Assembly: GCA_963841635.1 (NCBI GenBank)
Contig: CAWJDO010000002.1
Location: 1,798,001 to 1,862,000, forward strand
Direction: 5' to 3'
Origin: DASWZN01 sp963841635
GTDB lineage: Bacteria > Acidobacteriota > Terriglobia > Bryobacterales > Bryobacteraceae
DNA length: 64,000 nucleotides
Shown: in pieces, positions 25,495 to 34,688 of the stretch
How positions within the stretch are numbered: the stretch's first letter is position 1
Layout: each line of letters opens with the position of its first letter
The notes under the pieces: model-generated
Databases searched by the model: none
What the model was told of the DNA's origin: nothing
The model's input: the letters and a program-made list of their open reading frames with translations, nothing else
Made by a program: the position numbers and the translations under genes

Positions 25495-26202
25495 ATGGCC
25501 ATGGTACTGGTGCAGAGGGCTGCGTTTCTGTTTGTCGCTGCCGTGATCGCCCAGGCGGCCGAACCCGCCGCCGCGCGTTGGGATGGCACGATTCAGCTGC
25601 CGGGCAGGGAGTACGGGCTGGTGATCGACCTTGCTCAGAATGCTCAGGGACAATGGATCGGTTCCGCCATTCTCCCGAACCTTGGAGTCAAGGGCGCGCC
25701 GCTCTCGGACATCTCGGTGAGCGACTCGGCTGTATCGTTCGCCATTAAGGGTGTGCTGGGCGACATCAAGGTAAGAGGCAATCTCATAGCCGACGGAGCC
25801 TTCACCGGCAGGCTCGAGCAGGGCGGGAATGCGGCACCGGTTTCGCTGCGGAAGGCCGGGCCTCCGCAGGTAGAACCGCCGAGACAAAGCACGGCCGTCG
25901 CCAAGGAGATGGAAGGCGATTGGGAGGGCGACATGATGTTCATCGACCACAACGTCCATGTCCGGCTCTCGCTCGCCAACCAGGCGGAGGGCCGGGCAAC
26001 AGGCAAGCTGTTTCTGAAGGGCAGGCGCGAAGTGAACCTGGACGTTGCGATGGTGACCCAGGAATCCGACCTGCTGACTCTGGAAGCGCCCGAGGCTTCC
26101 CTCATCTACGACGGCCGGCTACGCGGTGGCGAGATCAGCGGGACCTGGCAGCAGGGGCCGTACGAGTTCCCCCTGGTGCTGCACCGCACCGCGAAGCCCT
26201 GA
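25495..26202 (+). CDS. Secreted protein of unknown function, two-domain beta-rich
   Basis: The 235-residue product has a signal peptide (MAMVLVQRAAFLFVAAVIAQAAE). It is followed by two similar beta-rich units, residues 27-115 (WDGTIQLPGREYGLVIDL) and 135-235 (MEGDWEGDMMFIDHNVHVRLSL ... SGTWQQGPYEFPLVLHR). The closing motif GTWQQG-plus-PLVLHR resembles the N-terminal units of the hydrolase at 18411 (GTWSQGQDLPLRM), suggesting a shared domain type. No catalytic residues are evident. ATG 25501 two codons later is an equal start candidate. It is followed after 16 bases by the propeller gene. Confidence 0.7.
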   Translation: MAMVLVQRAAFLFVAAVIAQAAEPAAARWDGTIQLPGREYGLVIDLAQNAQGQWIGSAILPNLGVKGAPLSDISVSDSAVSFAIKGVLGDIKVRGNLIADGAFTGRLEQGGNAAPVSLRKAGPPQVEPPRQSTAVAKEMEGDWEGDMMFIDHNVHVRLSLANQAEGRATGKLFLKGRREVNLDVAMVTQESDLLTLEAPEASLIYDGRLRGGEISGTWQQGPYEFPLVLHRTAKP

Positions 26203-26218
26203 GGACGAGGAACCAGCC

Positions 26219-27508
26219 ATGCGCTTTCTCTTGATCGGTCTGACGATTGCGGCTCTCGGCTCCGGACAGTCGATGTTCCGGGGAGATGCCGCCCACTCCG
26301 GCGTCTATCCGGACGCCGGCCCCCGGCAGCTGCACGGAGTGAAGTGGAGATTCGCTACCGGCGACCGGATCGTCTCCTCGCCGGTCTTCTCAGATGGCGT
26401 TCTGTACTTCGGCGGCGACGACGGCAACGTCTATGCGGTCGACGCAGCGAGCGGGCGCCAGAAGTGGAAATTCTCCACGCGCGGTCCGGTGCCCTGTACT
26501 CCGGCCGTGGCGGCAGGCCTGGTCTACTTCGGCAGCTACGACGGCCATTTCTACGCAGTGGACGCACAGACCGGGCACCTGCGGTGGAAGTTCTCAACCG
26601 GTGGGGAACGGCGCTTCGAAGCGAAGGGCATCCACGGTTTTCTGCCCAAGAACCAGACCATCCCCGACCCGTTCGACGTCTTTCTGTCGAGCCCGGTGGT
26701 CGCGCTCGGCGCGGTCTATTTCGGAAGCGGCGACGGGAACGTGTACGCGCTCGACGCCTCGACCGGCGACCTCCGCTGGAAGTTCGCGACCGGCGATGTG
26801 GTGCACGCATCGCCGGCCTTCGACGCCGGCACGCTGTACGTGGGCAGTTGGGACAGCTACTTCTACGCCATCGATGCCGCCACCGGCAAGGAGAAATGGC
26901 GCTTCCACGGTGGCGAGGACCCGGTGGTTCACAACCAGGTTGGGTTCCAATCCTCGCCCGCGGTGGTGGATGGCGTAGTCTATACGGGCTGCCGCGATTC
27001 AAACCTGTACGCCATCGATGCCGCCACCGGCAAGGAGAAATGGCGCTTCTTCAATAACGGCAGCTGGGTGAACGTCTCGCCCGCGGTGGTGAGTGGAAAG
27101 ATCGTGTTCGCGACGTCGGATTCCAGCCTGTTTCGCATCGCCGACGCGGCGACGGGCAAGCCGGTGCTACAGCAGTCGACCCGGGCCTACGTTTTCTCCT
27201 CGCCCGCGGTGGCCGGAGGCGTCGCCTACTATGGCGCTTTCAACGGCACGCTCGAGGCGCGCGACGTCGCGACCGGCGCGCTGCTGTGGGAATATCAGGT
27301 CGAAACAGCGAAGAAGAATCCGAACTGGGCGCTCACCTCCGATCGCAAGATCAATGGCCCTCTGCTGTTTCATTCGCTGTGGCGCGAGGCGCCGATTGTC
27401 GCGGCAGATCTCGAATTCAGCGCCGGAGTCATCTTCTCGTCACCGCTGGTGGTAAACCGGGTGGTCTACTTCGGCTCCGCCGACGGCTACCTCTACGCGC
27501 TGGAGTAA
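26219..27508 (+). CDS. Secreted PQQ-like beta-propeller protein
   Basis: The 429-residue product has a short signal peptide (MRFLLIGLTIAALGSGQ), then at least seven propeller blades with the PQQ-repeat pattern. Examples are VLYFGGDDGNVYAVDAASGRQKWKF, VYFGSGDGNVYALDASTGDLRWKF and LYAIDAATGKEKWRF (the last almost duplicated at DNA level near 26866-26904 and 27007-27045). BamB-like scaffolds and quinoprotein dehydrogenases share this fold; no heme-binding or dehydrogenase active site is visible, so a binding or scaffold role is more likely. GAGGA precedes ATG 26219. It is followed 10 bases later by hslR. Confidence 0.85.
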   Translation: MRFLLIGLTIAALGSGQSMFRGDAAHSGVYPDAGPRQLHGVKWRFATGDRIVSSPVFSDGVLYFGGDDGNVYAVDAASGRQKWKFSTRGPVPCTPAVAAGLVYFGSYDGHFYAVDAQTGHLRWKFSTGGERRFEAKGIHGFLPKNQTIPDPFDVFLSSPVVALGAVYFGSGDGNVYALDASTGDLRWKFATGDVVHASPAFDAGTLYVGSWDSYFYAIDAATGKEKWRFHGGEDPVVHNQVGFQSSPAVVDGVVYTGCRDSNLYAIDAATGKEKWRFFNNGSWVNVSPAVVSGKIVFATSDSSLFRIADAATGKPVLQQSTRAYVFSSPAVAGGVAYYGAFNGTLEARDVATGALLWEYQVETAKKNPNWALTSDRKINGPLLFHSLWREAPIVAADLEFSAGVIFSSPLVVNRVVYFGSADGYLYALE

Positions 27509-27518
27509 GATCGATAGC

Positions 27519-27890
27519 GTGAGAATCGACAAGTGGCTCTGGGCCGCCCGCTTCTTTAAAACGCGCGCGCTCGCCGCGCGGGCGTGCGACATTGGCAGAG
27601 TCTCCTCTGACGGGCAACCAGCCAAACCTTCGCGCGAGGTCCACGCCGGCGACCTGCTCGGAGTGAAGACCGACAGCGGCGACTTTCAATTGGAGGTGCT
27701 GCAACTCAGCGAGGTGCGCGGTCCGGCGGCGGTTGCGCAGACGCTCTACCGCGAGACCGAGGCGAGCCGGGAGGCCCGCGTGAAGGCAGCCGAGGAGCGC
27801 AAAGCAATGCCGCGTATCGAAGGGTGGCGGCAGGGCAAACCGTCGAAACGCGACCGCCGCAAGATCGACAAGCTGAGGGGCAGAGGCTGA
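27519..27890 (+). CDS. hslR: S4-domain heat-shock ribosome-binding protein Hsp15
   Basis: The 123-residue product opens with an S4 RNA-binding domain (MRIDKWLWAARFFKTRALAARACDIGRVSSDGQPAKPSREVHAGD) and ends with a basic tail (GKPSKRDRRKIDKLRGRG), as in HslR/Hsp15. In E. coli this protein recycles stalled 50S subunits carrying peptidyl-tRNA. It starts with GTG 27519, and no stronger ATG is available. It probably shares a transcript with the propeller gene. Confidence 0.88.
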   Translation: MRIDKWLWAARFFKTRALAARACDIGRVSSDGQPAKPSREVHAGDLLGVKTDSGDFQLEVLQLSEVRGPAAVAQTLYRETEASREARVKAAEERKAMPRIEGWRQGKPSKRDRRKIDKLRGRG

Positions 27891-27923
27891 ACCCTGGTAA
27901 GTTACGGACGGGAGGTAGTCACA

Positions 27924-28343
27924 ATGGCGGACAACAAAACCAAGCCCACCAAGCTGAGCGTCGCGGCATTCATCGATTCCTTGACGGACCAGACCAGGCG
28001 CGCGGACGCCAAGGCGCTCGTCAAGTTGATGCGAAGCGCGGCCGGCGAAGCGCCAAAGATGTGGGGGCCATCGATCATAGGTTTCGGCAGCCGTCACTAC
28101 AAGTACGATAGCGGTCGCGAGGGCGACATGCCGATCGTCGCTTTCTCTCCGCGCAAGGCCGCCACCGTGTTGTATAGCTTGACAGGGTCCAGCGCTTCCG
28201 CGGCGCTGCTCCCAAGGCTGGGTAAGCACACCACCGGCAAGGGCTGCCTCTACATCAAGAAGCTTACGGATGTAGATCGGACCGTGTTGGAGACTCTGGT
28301 CGCGAAGTCCGTCGCCGAGGTGCGAGAGCGGCACCAGGGCTGA
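27924..28343 (+). CDS. DUF1801-domain protein
   Basis: The 139-residue cytoplasmic protein matches the DUF1801 pattern: ADAKALVKLMRSAAGEAPKMWGPSIIGFGSRHYKYDSGREGDMPIVAFSPRK, then a helix-rich C-terminus with TGKGCLYIKKLTDVD. The biochemical function of the family is not established. GGGAGG lies before ATG 27924, 33 bp after hslR. Confidence 0.85.
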   Translation: MADNKTKPTKLSVAAFIDSLTDQTRRADAKALVKLMRSAAGEAPKMWGPSIIGFGSRHYKYDSGREGDMPIVAFSPRKAATVLYSLTGSSASAALLPRLGKHTTGKGCLYIKKLTDVDRTVLETLVAKSVAEVRERHQG

Positions 28344-28425
28344 GAATGTCCGAGCAGGCGAACCTGGCCCACGACGAGAGCCCACGACGAGAGCGGCATC
28401 CGGGCGGCAATCTAATGTACACTCA

Positions 28426-29754
28426 ATGAACGCGCCACTCCGGCTGGAAGCCGGGATCGCAGTGGTGCCTGGGGTCAACTTGACGCTCGCGTTCGCGAAC
28501 CCTTCCGCAACGGCTCCCCGCAAGATCGCTCGCCGGCTTCTTCCGTTTCTCTTCCTGATCTACATGACGGCCTTCATTGATCGCGTCAATGTGGGCTTCG
28601 CGGGTCTCGACATGACCAGGGAGTTGCACTTCTCCAACCAGGTGTTTGGATTCGGTGCAGGGATCTTCTTCTTCGGCCTGTGCCTGCTCGAGATTCCCGG
28701 CGCAATGTTCGCGCACAGCCGGAGCGCGCGCATATGGATCGGCGCGATCATGATCGCGTGGGGACTCCTGGCGGCGCTGACCGGCCTCATCCGGACCTCG
28801 ACGCAATTCAACTTCATCCGCTTCCTGCTCGGGGTTGCCGAGGGCGGCTTCTTTCCGGCAGTGCTGGTATATCTGACGCACTGGTTCCGGCAAGCGGACC
28901 GCGCCAAGGCGGTTGCCCTCTTCATGACGGCGGTCCCCGTTTCAAGCGCCATTGGCGGAGGCGTTGCCGGGGCGCTCCTGGGCGTGCACTGGCTGGGATT
29001 CTCCGGCTGGCGCTGGCTGCTGATCCTCGAGGGCTTGCCTGCGCTGATCTGCGGATTCGTCACCTTGTTCTATCTCACGGATCGCCCGAAAGACGCGCGG
29101 TGGCTGCGTGAGGACGAAAAGCAGTGGATTCACTCCGAGCTCGAGCGCGAGGGCGGTGCAATGGACGTGGGCCATCCCGACACCGGCATCCTGCGAGCAT
29201 TCGCCGGCATTCTGGTGCTGGTTCTGGTGTCTGCGTACTTTTTCGTCAACATCGCCAGTTATGGCCTGAACATCTGGTTGCCAAAGATGGTGCAGCATCT
29301 TCCTGGCCTTAGTCTCTGGCAGCTCAGCCTGCTGTCCTCCATTCCGCACATTTGCGCCATCCCGGCGATGATCGTGGTCGGCTGGAACGCGGATAGGACC
29401 GGCCAGCACAAGCGGCATGCCGTCATCGCCGCCCTTGTCGCGGCCGTCGGACTGGCGATCAGCCAGTTACCCGGCATCGGCGCGCCCGTAGTCGTCATCG
29501 GCTTTTCGATCGCGGAAATGGGCGTCATGAGTTACTACCCCTGTTACTGGGCGCTTCCAACAAAGTTACTCAGCGCCCGAGTTGCCGCGGCGGTATGTGG
29601 ACTGATTACGATGGCCAACCTCGGCGGCTTCGTCGGCCCTTACGCGATTGGGTTTTTGACCGACATGACCGGGACTCAAGTGGCTGGCGTATTGTTCCTG
29701 GTAATGAGTGCAATCCTGGCAGGCGGCAGTGTGGCGTGCCTGCGGACGCGGTGA
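28426..29754 (+). CDS. MFS transporter of the anion:cation symporter (phthalate permease) type
   Basis: The 442-residue membrane protein has twelve predicted helices. It opens with the characteristic RRLLPFLFLIYMTAFIDRVNVGFAGLDMTRELHFS and has FIRFLLGVAEGGFFPAVLVYLTHWFRQADRAKAVALF near residue 125. This is typical of the ACS family that imports organic acids such as tartrate, glucarate or phthalate; the substrate cannot be told. The start at 28426 lacks a clear ribosome site, and the first 25 residues look atypical, so the true start could be at a later codon. A small CACGACGAGAGC duplication lies at 28370-28395. Confidence 0.88.
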   Translation: MNAPLRLEAGIAVVPGVNLTLAFANPSATAPRKIARRLLPFLFLIYMTAFIDRVNVGFAGLDMTRELHFSNQVFGFGAGIFFFGLCLLEIPGAMFAHSRSARIWIGAIMIAWGLLAALTGLIRTSTQFNFIRFLLGVAEGGFFPAVLVYLTHWFRQADRAKAVALFMTAVPVSSAIGGGVAGALLGVHWLGFSGWRWLLILEGLPALICGFVTLFYLTDRPKDARWLREDEKQWIHSELEREGGAMDVGHPDTGILRAFAGILVLVLVSAYFFVNIASYGLNIWLPKMVQHLPGLSLWQLSLLSSIPHICAIPAMIVVGWNADRTGQHKRHAVIAALVAAVGLAISQLPGIGAPVVVIGFSIAEMGVMSYYPCYWALPTKLLSARVAAAVCGLITMANLGGFVGPYAIGFLTDMTGTQVAGVLFLVMSAILAGGSVACLRTR

Positions 29755-29773
29755 TCGAACCGGCTTGGTTGGC

Positions 29774-31522
29774 CTACTTCACCTGCTCGTGCCCGGAGTA
29801 ACATTCCGCCACCTTCTCGCGGAAGTTTTCGAGCGCGCGCGTGCGCCGCACTTTGAGCGTGGCGGTGAGCTCCCCGGCGTCCATCGAGAAATCCCGGTCG
29901 AGCACGTGGAACTTGCGGACCTGCTCGAAGGGAGCGAGGCTGCTGTTCACCCGGGCCACCACGCGCCGTACGTCGGCTTCGACCTTGCTGCGGTCGCGTG
30001 CGGGCTCGGTCTCCGCCTTCACCGTCACCAGCGCGGAAACGTAAGGCCGGCCATCCCCCACCAACAGCACCTGGCTGATGATGGGATCCAGGCGCATCAG
30101 CGACTCGATGTGCGCGGGGTAGACCTTGCGGCCGTTCGAGAGGATCAGGATATCCTTCTTGCGGCCGGTGATGTAAATGTAGCCATCGGAATCGGCCTCC
30201 GCCAGGTCGCCGGTGTGAAGCCAGCCATCGCGTAAAATCTCGGCGGTCGCAGCCGGGTCCTTGTAATACCCGGAGAAGATCGTGGGACCGCGTACCAGTA
30301 ACTCGCCATCGTCCGCGATGTGGATCTCGACGCCGGGCAGCGGCTTGCCCACGCTGCCGGGACGGGTTTCTCCGGGCGGATTCAGAATGACCACCCCGCC
30401 CTCGGTGAGCCCGTAGCCTTCGATCAGCGGCATCCCGGTGGCCAGGAAGAATCCCGCGAGTTCCTTGCCCAGCGGGGCCGAGCCCGAGCCGCAGATACGT
30501 AGCCGTCCGCCGAACCTGGCGCGCACTCTCTGGAAGAACACGCGGTCACACAGGCTCAGCACCAGACGCGTGGGCAGGGCCGGCCGTCGGCCTGCCAGCC
30601 GCAGCCGCACACCGCTCAAGCCCAAACGCACCGCGCGATCGAAAAGGGTTGCAACCAGCCGGCCGCGCTTGCGAACTTCCATCCGGATACTTGCGTGGAC
30701 CCGCTCCCACAGTCGCGGTGGCGCGACAAACATAGTCGGCTTGACGCGCAGGAACTCGTCCGGGAGCTTCATCAGGCTCTCGGCGAACCAGACCGGCACG
30801 CCGCAACGGATGGGGATCATCTGCAGGGCCAGGCGCTGCGTAATGTGCGCGGGCGGCAGGAACGCGAGCACGCAATCGGCGGGCCCGATGTCGAGCACCT
30901 GGGGCCCCATCTCCACGTTCGCGATGAGTTCCTCGTGCGTGATCATCCCCATCTTCGGCTCGCCCGTAGCGCCCGAAGTGAGGTAAAGGATGGCGCCGTC
31001 TTTGGGAGTGACTTCCTCGATGATTCGCGAGAACAGTTCCGGATCGCTCTCCATGGCGGCGCGGCCCTGGGCGCGCAGGTCGTCCAGAGTCATGACGCCC
31101 GTGGACGTCCCTTTCAGCAGGATCGCCGGCAGGTTGTGCGGGAATTGCGGATCGGCTCTCAGCGCCCTGAGCAGCGCCGGGCTTTCGACGAACAGCGCTT
31201 GCGCGTCGCAGGCTCGCAGCTCACGCGCCAGTTCGGGAACCGGGTAGCTGGTGTAGAGCGCCGCGGCGATGGAGCCGTTGGCCATGATGCCAAGGTCGGC
31301 CAGGCAGAACTCGGCGCGCGCCTCCGAGGCCAGCCCCACGATTGCGCCCTTGCCAATGCCCATGCCGCGCAGCGCCACCGCGATTTCGCGGGCGGCGGCG
31401 GCAAACTCGTCCCAGGAATAGACGCGATGGGGCGCTCCCGGAACCGGCTGGTGGAGCGCTGCGAGGGTGCCGCCACGGGCGGCGGCCTCCTCGAGGACCG
31501 AATACATCGTTCGTGAGATCAT
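29774..31522 (-). CDS. AMP-dependent synthetase/long-chain acyl-CoA ligase
   Basis: The 582-residue enzyme activates a carboxylic acid to acyl-AMP and then to acyl-CoA. ANL superfamily motifs are present: P-loop YLTSGATGEPKMGMITHEE (residues about 180-198), GYGLTEGG near 366, TGDLAEADSDGYIYITGRKKDILILSNGRKVYP near 440-470, but only a partial C-terminal catalytic-lysine region (SMDAGELTATLKVRR, with K near 562). It resembles FadD15-like long-chain ligases. It converges with the MFS gene and diverges from the phosphatase-like gene at 31573. Confidence 0.9.
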   Translation of the reverse strand: MISRTMYSVLEEAAARGGTLAALHQPVPGAPHRVYSWDEFAAAAREIAVALRGMGIGKGAIVGLASEARAEFCLADLGIMANGSIAAALYTSYPVPELARELRACDAQALFVESPALLRALRADPQFPHNLPAILLKGTSTGVMTLDDLRAQGRAAMESDPELFSRIIEEVTPKDGAILYLTSGATGEPKMGMITHEELIANVEMGPQVLDIGPADCVLAFLPPAHITQRLALQMIPIRCGVPVWFAESLMKLPDEFLRVKPTMFVAPPRLWERVHASIRMEVRKRGRLVATLFDRAVRLGLSGVRLRLAGRRPALPTRLVLSLCDRVFFQRVRARFGGRLRICGSGSAPLGKELAGFFLATGMPLIEGYGLTEGGVVILNPPGETRPGSVGKPLPGVEIHIADDGELLVRGPTIFSGYYKDPAATAEILRDGWLHTGDLAEADSDGYIYITGRKKDILILSNGRKVYPAHIESLMRLDPIISQVLLVGDGRPYVSALVTVKAETEPARDRSKVEADVRRVVARVNSSLAPFEQVRKFHVLDRDFSMDAGELTATLKVRRTRALENFREKVAECYSGHEQVK

Positions 31523-31572
31523 CCGCAGCCAACTAGAGTACCATTTCCTGTAGCAGGCAAGGACAACATTAC

Positions 31573-32337
31573 GTGAGCTTCGAACGGGAAATTGAGGTTG
31601 CTCGTACCGCCGCCCTGAGGGCGGGAGAACTGGCGCTACAGTACCAGTCCCATGGGGTCACGCCGGAAACCAAGGCGGACCTGTCTCCGGTCACCATGGC
31701 CGACCGCGAGTCCGAGCGGCTGATTTCGAGCCTCTTATCCGAAGCCTTCCCGGAGGACGGGCTGCTAGGCGAGGAGGGCGGCAGAAAGGTGTCGGCCTCG
31801 GGGAGGCGTTGGATCATCGATCCCATCGACGGTACGCGCGACTTCCTGCGCGGACTGCCGGGCTGGGCGGTCTTAATCGCACTCGAAACCGAAAACGGCG
31901 TGGATGCCGGAGTGTGCCATTTTCCGGCGCTTAACGTGACCTACTATGCGGCGCGCGGAGCCGGCGCATGGCGCGACGATATCCGCATTCGCGTGTCGCA
32001 GATCGACGATCCCGCACAGGCGGTTCTGCTCGTTTCCGAGTTGAATGAGCTGTCCGGCTTCCCATTCGCGCCGCGCCTTCTCGAATGGACGAAAAGATTT
32101 TGGCTGGTGCACAGCTATTCCTCATGCCAGGACGGGATGTACGTGGCTGCGGGCCGGGCCGAGGTGTCCATCCAGGCGAGCGGAAAGGCCTGGGACTTCG
32201 CGGCTCCGAGAATCGTCGCCGAGGAGGCCGGGGCGGTGTTTTTCAACTTCGACGGGCGATCGACGATCTACGGGGGCAACGCCGTCATCGCGGTTCCGCC
32301 GCTCGCGGCCGGGGTGCGGGAGTTGCTAGGCCTGTGA
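31573..32337 (+). CDS. Inositol-monophosphatase-family phosphatase
   Basis: The 254-residue enzyme carries the metal-binding signatures of the IMPase/CysQ/HisN family: GEEGG near 55-60, WIIDPIDGTRDFLRG near 77-91 and AWDFAAPRIVAEEAGAVFF near 206-224. The substrate may be inositol phosphate, histidinol phosphate or 3'-phosphoadenosine phosphate; the DFLRG rather than NF form points toward HisN-like members, without proof. The start is GTG 31573, 50 bp from the divergent ligase gene. Confidence 0.88.
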   Translation: MSFEREIEVARTAALRAGELALQYQSHGVTPETKADLSPVTMADRESERLISSLLSEAFPEDGLLGEEGGRKVSASGRRWIIDPIDGTRDFLRGLPGWAVLIALETENGVDAGVCHFPALNVTYYAARGAGAWRDDIRIRVSQIDDPAQAVLLVSELNELSGFPFAPRLLEWTKRFWLVHSYSSCQDGMYVAAGRAEVSIQASGKAWDFAAPRIVAEEAGAVFFNFDGRSTIYGGNAVIAVPPLAAGVRELLGL

Positions 32338-32395
32338 GCGGAGCGCGCCCGCTCCGTTTCCGCCCCGCTCCGGCTATAATCGGAGTTTCAAGTCA

Positions 32396-32749
32396 ATGAA
32401 GCCCGCCACGCTCCAGATCGCACAGGAACAGCCCCGGCCAGGCGTGGCCGTCATCGCGCTCACCGGGAAGGTCATGCTGGGCGCGAACACCAGCGCGATC
32501 GAAGAACTCATCGCCTCGCTACTCTCCCAGGGCATCCTCAAGATCGTGGTCGACCTCGGAGGCGTCACGCATATCGACAGCACGGGCATCGGCGTCCTGA
32601 TCGCCAGCCTCGGAAAAGTGACGCAGGCGCGCGGAGCGCTGGCCATGGCGGGCGCGAGCGGGGTGGTCCGGGAAGGCTTTCGCGTCACGCGCCTGGATCG
32701 GGTTTTCCGCTTCTACGCCGACCGTGCCGCCGCCCTCGACGCGGTGTAG
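32396..32749 (+). CDS. STAS-domain anti-sigma factor antagonist
   Basis: The 117-residue protein is a single STAS domain (VAVIALTGKVMLGAN ... ILKIVVDLGGVTHIDSTGIGVLIASLGKVTQARGAL), with Ser62 of DSTGIG in the position phosphorylated by anti-sigma kinases. Such proteins release sigma factors when dephosphorylated, often by PP2C phosphatases like the one at 13415; that pairing is a guess from family knowledge. It ends 6 bp before a pair of inverted family-A repeats. Confidence 0.9.
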   Translation: MKPATLQIAQEQPRPGVAVIALTGKVMLGANTSAIEELIASLLSQGILKIVVDLGGVTHIDSTGIGVLIASLGKVTQARGALAMAGASGVVREGFRVTRLDRVFRFYADRAAALDAV

Positions 32750-32755
32750 CCCTGG

Positions 32756-32846
32756 GTCCGCTCCCTGACGGCCTCGGTTCGGTGCCGGGTCTACACTCGC
32801 GTTTTGGAGTGCGGCAGCACCGAACCGCGCGCGTACGCGAGCGGAC
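32756..32846. repeat. Inverted pair of REP-like units, family A copies 5 and 6
   Basis: Copy 5 (32756-32785, GTCCGCTCCCTGACGG then CCTCGGTTCGGTGC) and copy 6 (32817-32846, GCACCGAACCGCGC then GCGTACGCGAGCGGAC) face each other across 31 bp. The pair can fold into one long stem, like a REP doublet (REPIN/BIME). It lies immediately outside the left end of the integrated element. Confidence 0.7.
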
Positions 32847-32874
32847 AGAGCCCACTTACGATTCACCAATGAGT

Positions 32875-32924
32875 TGGTAGGCGCGGCAGGACTCGAACCT
32901 GCGACCCTCGGCTTAGAAGGCCGA
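32875..32924 (-). repeat. attL: 50-bp duplicate of tRNA-Arg 3' half
   Basis: Identical base for base to 39725-39774. Beyond 32924 the sequence departs (GTTTCAAGC instead of the D-arm side), so this copy has no 5' half and cannot be a functional tRNA. The crossover must lie within the shared segment, which includes the anticodon stem-loop. Confidence 0.92.
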
Positions 32925-33022
32925 GTTTCAAGCTCCGAGTTCGGCATGATACGCGCTGATTCCATTGACCTTGTAGGCCGGCGCACGATCCGCTTTCCGA
33001 ACCTTTTCCGAAGTTAAGGATC

Positions 33023-34267
33023 CTATTGCACCCTTGCCGGGGTGCTCATCCCTTCCATCGCCACCCGAACCCGCTCCATCTCCGGGTGCGTGTACATCAT
33101 GCTCATGGCTTCCGTTGCGTGCCCCAACACCTTCATCTTCTCGGCTGAAGACAGCCCGGCCCGGTCTGCCATCGTCGCGGCCGTGTGGCGCAGACAATGA
33201 AAACTGACCCACGGCAGGCCGATCTTGCGCGCCGCCGGCTTCAGCGTCCGGTTGCTGACGTTGTGCGCGTCCAGCGGCGTGCCGCTCCTCGAGGAGAACA
33301 CTGGCTGATCATCCCCCCGAAACTTCGATCTCTCCCACTCCTGCATGAGCGCCACCCACGCCTCGGCCGTCAATGGGATCTTCCGCCAGGCGCGCGGGCC
33401 GCTCTTACAGGTAGTGCGCTCGTTCCGCGTCCAATTGGAGTTGACCAGCAGAGAGTTCGGCGGCAGCGCCTCGCCGTCCACGATCCGCCACTCGTCGCCG
33501 AGGTTGACGGACTTCCACCGCAGGCCGCAAGCCTCTCCGATCCGCATTCCTGTCTGGGAGAGCAGCGTTATGAGCGGCCGGAACTGCTCCGGCAGTGAGT
33601 CGCGCAGCATCTTGACCTGATCCCATGTGAGCGCCTTCCGGTCCTCGCGCACCATCTCGGGCAATTTGACCGCCTCTGTGGGCAACTGGCCCTCATAGAA
33701 GCGCAGATTCCGAGCGTGGCGGAACACCGCGCTGATGCAGTTTCGAATGTGTGTGAGAACCTGTGGGCTGTACTTCGCCGCCAGTTTCGCGCTGATAATC
33801 GACTGCACCATCTGGGGCGTGACGTCCCGGATCTGGACCGGTCCAAGCGTCGGCAGAACGTGGTTCTTGAGAATGGTCCGGTAGTGCTGGCGCCCGCTCT
33901 TCTTGCACACCACGTCAATGTGGTCGGGTTGGAACCTCAGCTCGATGAACTGAGCCACGGTTGCTAGACCTTGCGGCATCTTCGACCCGGCGTTCGCCTT
34001 CGAAACCCACTGGTCGAAACCGGCTGCAGCCGCCGCGCGCCGGCCGCGCTCTCCGCCCGCGAAGTCGCCTTCGATCGCGCGCTCCACCGGGCGGTACCTC
34101 AGGTTTCCGTGTTCGTCGGCCTCCCATTGATGGAAACTGACGTACCAAGTCTTGCCACGCCGTCTCAGGCTGCCACGCTGCTCTCCCTTGTGACGCACGT
34201 CGTCCTCCCGGAGCACCTGTAGGGCTCGCGAGGTATTATACGCCGCCAGGAGGTTCATGGCTGTCAT
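33023..34267 (-). CDS. Tyrosine recombinase (phage-type integrase)
   Basis: The 414-residue integrase has an N-terminal arm-type/SAM-like core-binding region (HYRTILKNHVLPTLGPVQIRDVTPQMVQSII) and the catalytic domain. The first arginine is in TGMRIGEACGLRW, H357-x-x-R360 in FHCLRHTAATMADRAG, H383 in KVLGHATE and the nucleophile Tyr392 in SMMYTHPE. ATG 34267 is taken because GAGGAG precedes it and it overlaps the upstream gene's stop (ATGA); the longer frame to 34486 runs through that gene. The 3' end points to attL about 100 bp away. It should excise and insert the element at tRNA-Arg. Confidence 0.95.
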   Translation of the reverse strand: MTAMNLLAAYNTSRALQVLREDDVRHKGEQRGSLRRRGKTWYVSFHQWEADEHGNLRYRPVERAIEGDFAGGERGRRAAAAAGFDQWVSKANAGSKMPQGLATVAQFIELRFQPDHIDVVCKKSGRQHYRTILKNHVLPTLGPVQIRDVTPQMVQSIISAKLAAKYSPQVLTHIRNCISAVFRHARNLRFYEGQLPTEAVKLPEMVREDRKALTWDQVKMLRDSLPEQFRPLITLLSQTGMRIGEACGLRWKSVNLGDEWRIVDGEALPPNSLLVNSNWTRNERTTCKSGPRAWRKIPLTAEAWVALMQEWERSKFRGDDQPVFSSRSGTPLDAHNVSNRTLKPAARKIGLPWVSFHCLRHTAATMADRAGLSSAEKMKVLGHATEAMSMMYTHPEMERVRVAMEGMSTPARVQ

Positions 34268-34683
34268 CGGGGTTGCTCCTCGGGCGCTGTGAGCGCCAAA
34301 AGCTGATGAATCTGGATTAGCGTGTAGCCCGCCGGCTGCGCCGCCTGGTCGCGCTTCCCACCTTGGGCGAGCTCCAGCAGGTCGCAGCAGCGGGACACCG
34401 CTGTAAGCTGCGCCTTGTAGTCGTCGGGGTCGTCCCTTTTCGCCTTGAGTCCGCGGCGGGTTGCTGCGACCGACTCGGCCACACATTCGCGCAACTCGTC
34501 GTAGTGGGGAGCAAGGAATCGTTCAGCCAGGCTCCTGGTCTCGGGCTCCGCCGCCAACTCGCCCACGTAGGCCGTGCTGCAACCCAGCTTTGGGGCGATC
34601 TTGGAAGGCAGCTCGCCAGCGACCAGAGCCTTCGCTACTTCGACCCGCTTCCGTTCCTTGCCGACCCGCGTTCCACGTCCCAT
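34264..34683 (-). CDS. HTH protein of the integrated element (small-terminase-like)
   Basis: The 139-residue product has an N-terminal helix-turn-helix-like segment (RVEVAKALVAGELPSKIAPKLGCSTAYVGELAAEPETR, residues 12-50). A charged helical part follows (LRECVAESVAATRRGLKAKRDDPDDYKAQLTAVSRCCDLLELAQGG). The layout recalls phage terminase small subunits and phage HTH regulators, but no family is certain. Its stop overlaps the integrase start by 4 bases, indicating coupled expression. Confidence 0.7.
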   Translation of the reverse strand: MGRGTRVGKERKRVEVAKALVAGELPSKIAPKLGCSTAYVGELAAEPETRSLAERFLAPHYDELRECVAESVAATRRGLKAKRDDPDDYKAQLTAVSRCCDLLELAQGGKRDQAAQPAGYTLIQIHQLLALTAPEEQPR

Positions 34684-34688
34684 CGGGG

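Noticed and set aside
32875..32950. Second tRNA-Arg gene
   Set aside because: Only the 3' half is present; the sequence beyond 32924 does not supply the D arm or 5' acceptor strand.
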